NCBI GenBank assembly: GCA_043823825.1
Contig: JBDRTU010000004.1
Location: 1-8,939 of the forward strand
Direction: 5' to 3'
DNA from: JBDRTU01 sp043823825
GTDB lineage: Bacteria; Patescibacteriota; Patescibacteriia; Veblenbacterales; UBA10138
DNA: 8,939 nt
The notes under the pieces are model-generated. The model was not told the DNA's origin. It ran no database searches and saw only the letters and a program-made list of their open reading frames with translations. Shown one piece after another: positions 4,805 to 8,939 of the stretch; position 1 is the first letter of the stretch, and each line of letters starts with the position of its first letter. The translations under genes were made by a program, and so were the position numbers.

Positions 4805-6055
4805 TTACTCATACCTTAATGCTTCAATAGGATCTAAATCTGCAGCGCGACGTGCGGGATAAAGACCAAAAATTAAACCGGTAGCAGCGGAAAAACCAAA
4901 AGCTAAAACAATTGAATACAAGGGTACAGAAAACTGCCAGGCGAATCCCAACCAACCAGCAGCTAATGATATTAAAAACGATACTAAAGCACCAATAATG
5001 ATTCCGCTGATACCACCCAAACCCGTGATCAACACCGCTTCAACTAAAAATTGCCTTAAAATTTGTTCGCGTCTTGCGCCGACCGCTTTACGTAAACCAA
5101 TCTCAAAAGTCCGTTCTAGCACAGAAACATACATGATATTCATTATCCCTACCCCACCAACTATTAATGAGATAGTGGCTAATGCAACTAGCAAGATAGT
5201 AAGTCCACCAACTATAGTATCAAAAATAGCTAATACATCTTCATTGGAACTAATAATAAAATCATCTTTATCTGGTTCGTCTAAAGGAATATTATGCCTG
5301 ACTCTTAGTAAATAAGTTATATCACCAACTGTGGATGTTAATTTGCTTTTATCTTTATATTGAGTAGAAATAAAAGTTACATAATCAATGCCGAGTAATT
5401 GTTTTTGCATTGTTTGAATTGGAATATAAGCATAAGTATCAAAATCAAAGCCTATAGCCGCTCCCCTAGACTTTAAAACGCCAATTACCTTAAAATTTCT
5501 CTGCTTTATTTTTATAAACTGTCCGACTGGATTAGTATTACCAAACAAATCCTCTGCTACTTTACTACCTAGCACCACTACCCTAGCCAAACTGGCGTCT
5601 TCTTCCTCAGTAAAAAATCTTCCTTCTGCTACCGTAGCTATGTCAAAGTCCACAACTGAAGCAGATGATCCTAAAAAATTGATGGTCTTTTTAGTCCCTG
5701 GGCCCGTAACCACTGCTTGTCCAATTTGCCCAGCATAGCTAGTTCTAATATTGGGATGTTTTTGGATAGCCTCCATGTCATTAAGGGTTAAAGTGGTAAC
5801 AGTAGCACCAAAACCACGAGCCTGAGCCTCTTCAGTTTGACTAGTGAGTGAAGGAATTTTAATTTCTATTTGTAGTAAATTACTACCCCAAATTTCAAGC
5901 TGTTCCACTAAATAACCTTTAACTCCTTGTCCGGCTGAAATAACAATTATCACTGCGGAAATACCTATAACAATACCAAGCCCGGTTAGTAATGAACGTG
6001 CCAACTGTCGTCGGAAATTATTTATGGCTAATGATAAATAATTATTCAAATTCAT
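4805..6055 (-). CDS. MacB/FtsX-family ABC permease B
   Basis: Membrane permease of 416 aa, COG0577/MacB type without a fused ATPase. TM1 is at about 22-42, then a large extracytoplasmic MacB-like core (about 43-280), then TM2 at 285-309 (ISLIVGGVGIMNIMYVSV), TM3 at 335-365 and TM4 at 380-398. The loop after TM2 carries the conserved EIGLRKAVGARR, which contacts the ATPase. The C-terminus PARRAADLDPIEALRYE is the family signature. It is the second of two permeases next to an ATPase and adaptor, so a heterodimer with permease A is likely. No SD is visible; its ATG comes 1 nt after the stop of a leftover permease tail, which suggests it was once translationally coupled. Its own 3' end seems to be a replacement tail, with the older tail 99 bp downstream. 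Confidence 0.94.
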   Translation of the reverse strand: MNLNNYLSLAINNFRRQLARSLLTGLGIVIGISAVIIVISAGQGVKGYLVEQLEIWGSNLLQIEIKIPSLTSQTEEAQARGFGATVTTLTLNDMEAIQKHPNIRTSYAGQIGQAVVTGPGTKKTINFLGSSASVVDFDIATVAEGRFFTEEEDASLARVVVLGSKVAEDLFGNTNPVGQFIKIKQRNFKVIGVLKSRGAAIGFDFDTYAYIPIQTMQKQLLGIDYVTFISTQYKDKSKLTSTVGDITYLLRVRHNIPLDEPDKDDFIISSNEDVLAIFDTIVGGLTILLVALATISLIVGGVGIMNIMYVSVLERTFEIGLRKAVGARREQILRQFLVEAVLITGLGGISGIIIGALVSFLISLAAGWLGFAWQFSVPLYSIVLAFGFSAATGLIFGLYPARRAADLDPIEALRYE

Positions 6056-6056
6056 A

Positions 6057-6107
6057 TTATTCGTATCTTAAAGTCACAACTGGATCAAGTGAAACAGCGC
6101 GTCGGGC
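6057..6107 (-). pseudogene. Leftover 3' end of an FtsX/MacB-type permease (copy A')
   Basis: Sixteen codons plus TAA encode ARRAVSLDPVVTLRYE, homologous to the end of the intact permease 100 bp upstream (ASRAAKLNPVDTLRYE; 10 of 16 residues identical). Its TAA is followed after one base by the ATG of permease B, the close spacing expected for the true original end of permease A. The frame is open further upstream to an ATG at 6150-6152, so a 31-aa peptide could be made from 6057-6152, but there is no SD and no sign of its own function. It is best read as a displaced original gene end, older or more diverged than the one at 4706. Confidence 0.75.
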
Positions 6108-6156
6108 GAGCCTGCCCGACCAAGCTAACTTAATATTTAGCTCAATTAACATTTGC
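6101..6156. repeat. Palindrome-bearing insert, copy 2
   Basis: Holds the palindrome GTCGGGC / GCCCGAC (6101-6107 and 6114-6120) with a 6-nt loop. It is followed by a spacer homologous to the one at 4760-4804. Compared with copy 1, both arms of the palindrome differ together, so pairing is kept. As in copy 1, the left arm overlaps the leftover permease tail and the far end touches the stop codon of the intact permease. Confidence 0.65.
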
Positions 6157-7401
6157 TTATTCATACCGAAGGGTATCTACGGGATTAAGTTTAGCAGCGC
6201 GGCTGGCTGGATAAAAACCAAAAATCAAACCAATTAAGCCGCCAACACCCACTGCCACGATAATAGATGAAGGCGAAACTATAAAAGACCAGGCATAGCC
6301 CAAACTTTTAGCTACTACTGCAATAAGAGCTGATAAAACCGATCCGCCAACAATACCAATGATTGAAGCCACACCAGTTATGATAAGCGTCTCTACTAAA
6401 AACTGATTTAGAATATCACGCCTGCGAGCTCCTACTGCTTTACGCAGTCCAATTTCTTTAAAGCGCTCAGTAACTGCCACTAACATAATATTCATTATTC
6501 CAACACCGCCCACAAGCAAGGAAACAGCAGCTATCGCGGCTAAGAAAAATTTAAAGGCGTCAGTAATATTGGTTAGTAAATCTAGTGCTTGTATTGCTGC
6601 TCGCACAGAAAAATCTTCTTCTTGAGCTGTATCTATATTATGTTGTTCTCTTAAAACCGCCCTTATCCCCTGTAAAGTCTCATCAACATACAAAGCATCG
6701 TCTACTTTTACTCTAATCACAGATAAATGCCGCCGACCCAACATTATTTTTTGAGCTGTGCTAAGAGGAATAAAAACCTGCTTATCTTGGTTGGTAAAAG
6801 CCACGGTACCACGAGGTTCCAACTCACCAATAACCCTAAAAGTCTCTCGGCCAATCTTGATATTGTTGCCAACTGCTTCATCGCCTTGAAACAATTCTTC
6901 AGCTGTTTCACTGCCCAAAACTGCTACTCGCGCTAGCCCAGAGTCTTCCTCGGAAGTAAAAAATCTACCCGCCCTAAGCTCAATGTTTTCTATATGAGGA
7001 TAAGATGCCTCTACCCCCATATAAGCGCCATAATCAATGGAACGATTTTGATACACTATTTTACTACTACCAAAAGCATAACCCGAGGCTGCTAAAATAT
7101 GGCTGGTGCGACTATCCTCTAGTAGCGCTTTTACATCATCATTAATTAGAGTTTTGACTTCAATACCGTATACCGATGCTGGCGGCCCGTTTTCATCTGA
7201 AGCTCCTGGTAAGACACCAATAAGATCGCTACCCAAACTATTTACTTGCTCCAAGATTAATGATTGAGCACCAGCACCAATGGAAATAATTAGCACTACC
7301 GATCCAATACCAATAATCAACCCTAACATAGTTAAAAACGAGCGCAGCCGATTAGCACGCAAATTTGTAGTGACTAGTTTTATAATCCCCCTAATCTCCA
7401 T
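6157..7401 (-). CDS. MacB/FtsX-family ABC permease A
   Basis: Membrane permease of 414 aa with the same plan as permease B: TM1 at about 22-44 (FLTMLGLIIGIGSVVLIISI), extracytoplasmic MacB-like core (45-280), TM2 at 285-309 (VSLLVGGVGIMNIMLVAV), TM3 at 333-362 and TM4 at 378-397. The cytoplasmic coupling segment EIGLRKAVGARRRD follows TM2. The C-terminus is ASRAAKLNPVDTLRYE. The two permeases are clearly paralogous but well diverged, which suits a heterodimer served by one ATPase. It starts 13 nt after the ATPase gene, with no strong SD, so coupling is likely. As with permease B, a second copy of its tail lies downstream of its stop. Confidence 0.95.
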   Translation of the reverse strand: MEIRGIIKLVTTNLRANRLRSFLTMLGLIIGIGSVVLIISIGAGAQSLILEQVNSLGSDLIGVLPGASDENGPPASVYGIEVKTLINDDVKALLEDSRTSHILAASGYAFGSSKIVYQNRSIDYGAYMGVEASYPHIENIELRAGRFFTSEEDSGLARVAVLGSETAEELFQGDEAVGNNIKIGRETFRVIGELEPRGTVAFTNQDKQVFIPLSTAQKIMLGRRHLSVIRVKVDDALYVDETLQGIRAVLREQHNIDTAQEEDFSVRAAIQALDLLTNITDAFKFFLAAIAAVSLLVGGVGIMNIMLVAVTERFKEIGLRKAVGARRRDILNQFLVETLIITGVASIIGIVGGSVLSALIAVVAKSLGYAWSFIVSPSSIIVAVGVGGLIGLIFGFYPASRAAKLNPVDTLRYE

Positions 7402-7414
7402 AAGAGTAAGGCAA

Positions 7415-8155
7415 TTACTTTAATTCTCCACCTATAGCTTTTTTTCTTAAACTTTCGGGTACCGGCTCATCATCTACTAGTTGACCGTCTTTAAGGCGCA
7501 AAATTCTTTTAGCGTGATTAGCAGTATACATTTCATGAGTCACCAAGATAACTGTATGGCCCTTATCCTCATTCAAGTCAAAAAGAATTTTCATAATTTG
7601 CGCCCCTGATTTAGAATCTAAATTACCAGTAGGCTCATCAGCAAAAACTAGTGAGGGGTTATTAACCAAGGAACGGGCAATGGCTACACGCTGTTTTTCT
7701 CCGCCTGATAATTTATTAGATAAATAATCCGCTCTATGATCTAGCCCCACTGCCTTAATTGCTTCCTGCGCCCTGCTAATGCGTTCCTCTTCCTCTAGGG
7801 GGACATACAAAAGCGGTAATTTAACATTTTCTAAAACGGTAGTTTTGGATAGTAAGTTAAATTGTTGAAAAACAAAACCAACTTTAGTCAACCTAAATGC
7901 CGCCAACTCATCATCACTTAAACCACTAACGTCGCGCCCTTCAAACCAATACTGACCGCTAGTTAATTTATCCAAAAAACCCAGAATATGCATTAGGGTT
8001 GACTTACCAGAACCAGACGGGCCCATAATAGAAACAAACTCTCCTGGTTTAATCACAAAGGAGATATCATTAAGCACTGGCGTTACTACCCCGTCGTTCT
8101 CGTATTGCTTGGAAAGCTTTTCAACCTTTATCAGTTCTAATGCTTTATCTTCCAT
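7415..8155 (-). CDS. ABC transporter ATPase, LolD/MacB-type (COG1136)
   Basis: Cytoplasmic ATPase of 246 aa that drives the two permeases. All catalytic motifs are present: Walker A GPSGSGKST at 45-53, Q-loop FQQ at 96-98, signature LSGGEKQR at 149-156, Walker B LVFADEP at 169-175, D-loop GNLD at 177-180 and switch His 207. The FQQFNLL and ADEPTGNLDS blocks are typical of the MacB/LolD/FtsE group. The ATG lies inside the end of the adaptor gene (11-nt overlap) with no SD, so translation is coupled. The substrate cannot be told from the sequence; antimicrobial peptides, lipids or other envelope molecules are all known for the family. Confidence 0.97.
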   Translation of the reverse strand: MEDKALELIKVEKLSKQYENDGVVTPVLNDISFVIKPGEFVSIMGPSGSGKSTLMHILGFLDKLTSGQYWFEGRDVSGLSDDELAAFRLTKVGFVFQQFNLLSKTTVLENVKLPLLYVPLEEEERISRAQEAIKAVGLDHRADYLSNKLSGGEKQRVAIARSLVNNPSLVFADEPTGNLDSKSGAQIMKILFDLNEDKGHTVILVTHEMYTANHAKRILRLKDGQLVDDEPVPESLRKKAIGGELK

Positions 8156-8939
8156 TAGTTTTTGAAGTTACTACCAATTCTCCTGCTTGTAACCCTGCAG
8201 TAACTTCTACCAAACCATCATCTCCTTTTAATCCTAAAGTGATCTCGCGGGTAGTTAAGTCTCCTTGTTCTAGCACCTCTACAAACGGTTTATACTCGGA
8301 ATCGTATTTCACAGCCCGAAGTGGTATTACTAAAATCCCCGACCGGTTGGCGGTCGAAACATCAACATTAGCTGTCATCCCAGGCTTAATTCTTTGATCA
8401 GAATCATCAAATGCAATAGTAACCTCATAATAAACTACATCGCTAATAACTGTAGAGGCAGGATCAATAAAAGTAATGTGTCCGGAAAAATGTTGACCAG
8501 ACCCAAAAGCATCTAAAGTAATATCTACATCTTGCTCATTAGCCAATTTAGCTACATCTGCCTCGGGTACTTGTACTTTAATTTCAAAATTTCCCTCTGC
8601 TAGCAGAACTAAGACCGGCGTAGCTGAAGAGCTTGTTTCGCCTATCTGATAATTGACTTTAGTTATAGTGCCAGACACCGGTGCCATAATTGTTCGGTCT
8701 TTTAAATCACTTTGCGCTTTTAATAAATTCGCCTTAGCTGAAGCCACCGCAGCCTCGGCGCCAGTCAAATCATAGGAACGCGCTGGCGCCTTTTTAAGCG
8801 CCAATTCTGCCTCGGCTTTAGTCAATGCCTGTTCTGCTGAACGAACCGTTGCCTCAGACGCTTCTACTTGCTCTTTTTGCGTAGTGAGTGCCGTTTGATA
8901 AGCGGCATAATTAGTAGCGTAGTTAGCATGAGCTTTATT
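8145..8939 (-). CDS. Periplasmic adaptor (HlyD/MacA family), N-terminus off the window
   Basis: The reading frame is open to the right edge, giving 264 residues of the C-terminal part. An Ala-, Glu- and Gln-rich coiled-coil hairpin covers residues 1-80 of the visible part, with a turn near 50-58. The second half of the lipoyl domain follows (RTIMAPVSGTITKVNYQIGE, 82-101), then a beta-barrel domain and the membrane-proximal domain with IKPGMTANVDV (184-194), ending GLQAGELVVTSKTNGR. This order is typical of MacA-like adaptors, which link an inner-membrane MacB-type permease to the outside. The signal peptide or anchor helix must lie beyond the window. A TTG near 8825 is not the start, since the coiled coil continues upstream of it. 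Confidence 0.94.
   Translation of the reverse strand, partial: NKAHANYATNYAAYQTALTTQKEQVEASEATVRSAEQALTKAEAELALKKAPARSYDLTGAEAAVASAKANLLKAQSDLKDRTIMAPVSGTITKVNYQIGETSSSATPVLVLLAEGNFEIKVQVPEADVAKLANEQDVDITLDAFGSGQHFSGHITFIDPASTVISDVVYYEVTIAFDDSDQRIKPGMTANVDVSTANRSGILVIPLRAVKYDSEYKPFVEVLEQGDLTTREITLGLKGDDGLVEVTAGLQAGELVVTSKTNGR

Noticed and set aside
4706..4858. Simple tandem duplication as the cause of the doubled permease end
   Set aside because: A tandem copy would repeat the sequence after the stop as well. The bases after the two stops are unrelated, and the spacer is instead similar to the insert at 6111-6156.
4998..5315. Plus-strand open frame opposite permease B
   Set aside because: Antisense to conserved TM2-TM3 codons of the permease; Pro/Ser/Thr/Ile-rich shadow with no ribosome site or promoter.
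5992..6237. Plus-strand open frame spanning the permease A-B junction
   Set aside because: It crosses the leftover tail and both permease ends on the opposite strand, with no homology or start signals.
8823..8825. TTG as the start of the adaptor gene
   Set aside because: The same frame continues to the window edge with coiled-coil sequence typical of the family, so the real start is outside.
1..8939. CRISPR array, tRNA or rRNA genes, classical IS element
   Set aside because: No regularly spaced repeats, no tRNA-like fold or rRNA sequence, and no transposase or integrase coding region were seen on either strand.

Overview
The window is about 9 kb of moderately AT-rich bacterial DNA with tightly packed, mostly minus-strand genes. 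It carries a chaperone operon, one lone plus-strand gene and an ABC-exporter operon. The DnaK and GrpE sequences, the very short HrcA, the tiny zinc-ribbon gene and the MacAB-like exporter fit a Patescibacteria/CPR (Parcubacteria-like) genome best. That placement is an inference from gene style and was not tested by phylogeny. No reassigned stop codons are needed.

Left half (1-3678, minus strand): an HrcA/CIRCE-controlled heat-shock operon, read from right to left. It starts with a near-consensus sigma-70-type promoter (TTGACA, 17 nt, TAAACT) followed at once by a perfect CIRCE operator. The genes are hrcA (229 aa, lacking about a third of the usual length), grpE (overlapping hrcA by 23 nt), a 40-aa two-CxxC zinc-ribbon protein, an Hsp20 small heat-shock protein, and dnaK, which runs off the left edge with 547 codons visible. 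The hsp20 and dnaK leaders hold several strong hairpins. The hsp20 leader has two mutually exclusive pairings around its Shine-Dalgarno site. The only strong SD before dnaK lies 37 nt from the ATG.

Middle (3692-4698, plus strand): one divergent gene with its own weak promoter. It encodes a secreted, aromatic-rich 290-aa protein that ends in Phe-Phe and looks like an outer-membrane beta-barrel. That is unexpected if the host is a CPR bacterium. A bidirectional hairpin terminator separates it from the convergent exporter operon.

Right half (4706-8939, minus strand): a MacAB/COG1136-COG0577-type exporter. It contains a periplasmic adaptor (HlyD/MacA family, N-terminus off the window), a separate ATPase, and two non-identical FtsX/MacB-type permeases that probably form a heterodimer.

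The most unusual feature is that each permease gene is followed, 99 or 100 bp after its stop codon, by a second copy of its last 16-17 codons plus stop. Each leftover tail sits where the original gene end would be expected: one ends 1 nt before the next ATG, the other just before the operon terminator. The inserted DNA in both places is homologous and carries a GC-rich palindrome. This looks like two independent insertions of a roughly 100-bp element family that enters the conserved 3' end of permease genes and restores the reading frame with a replacement tail.
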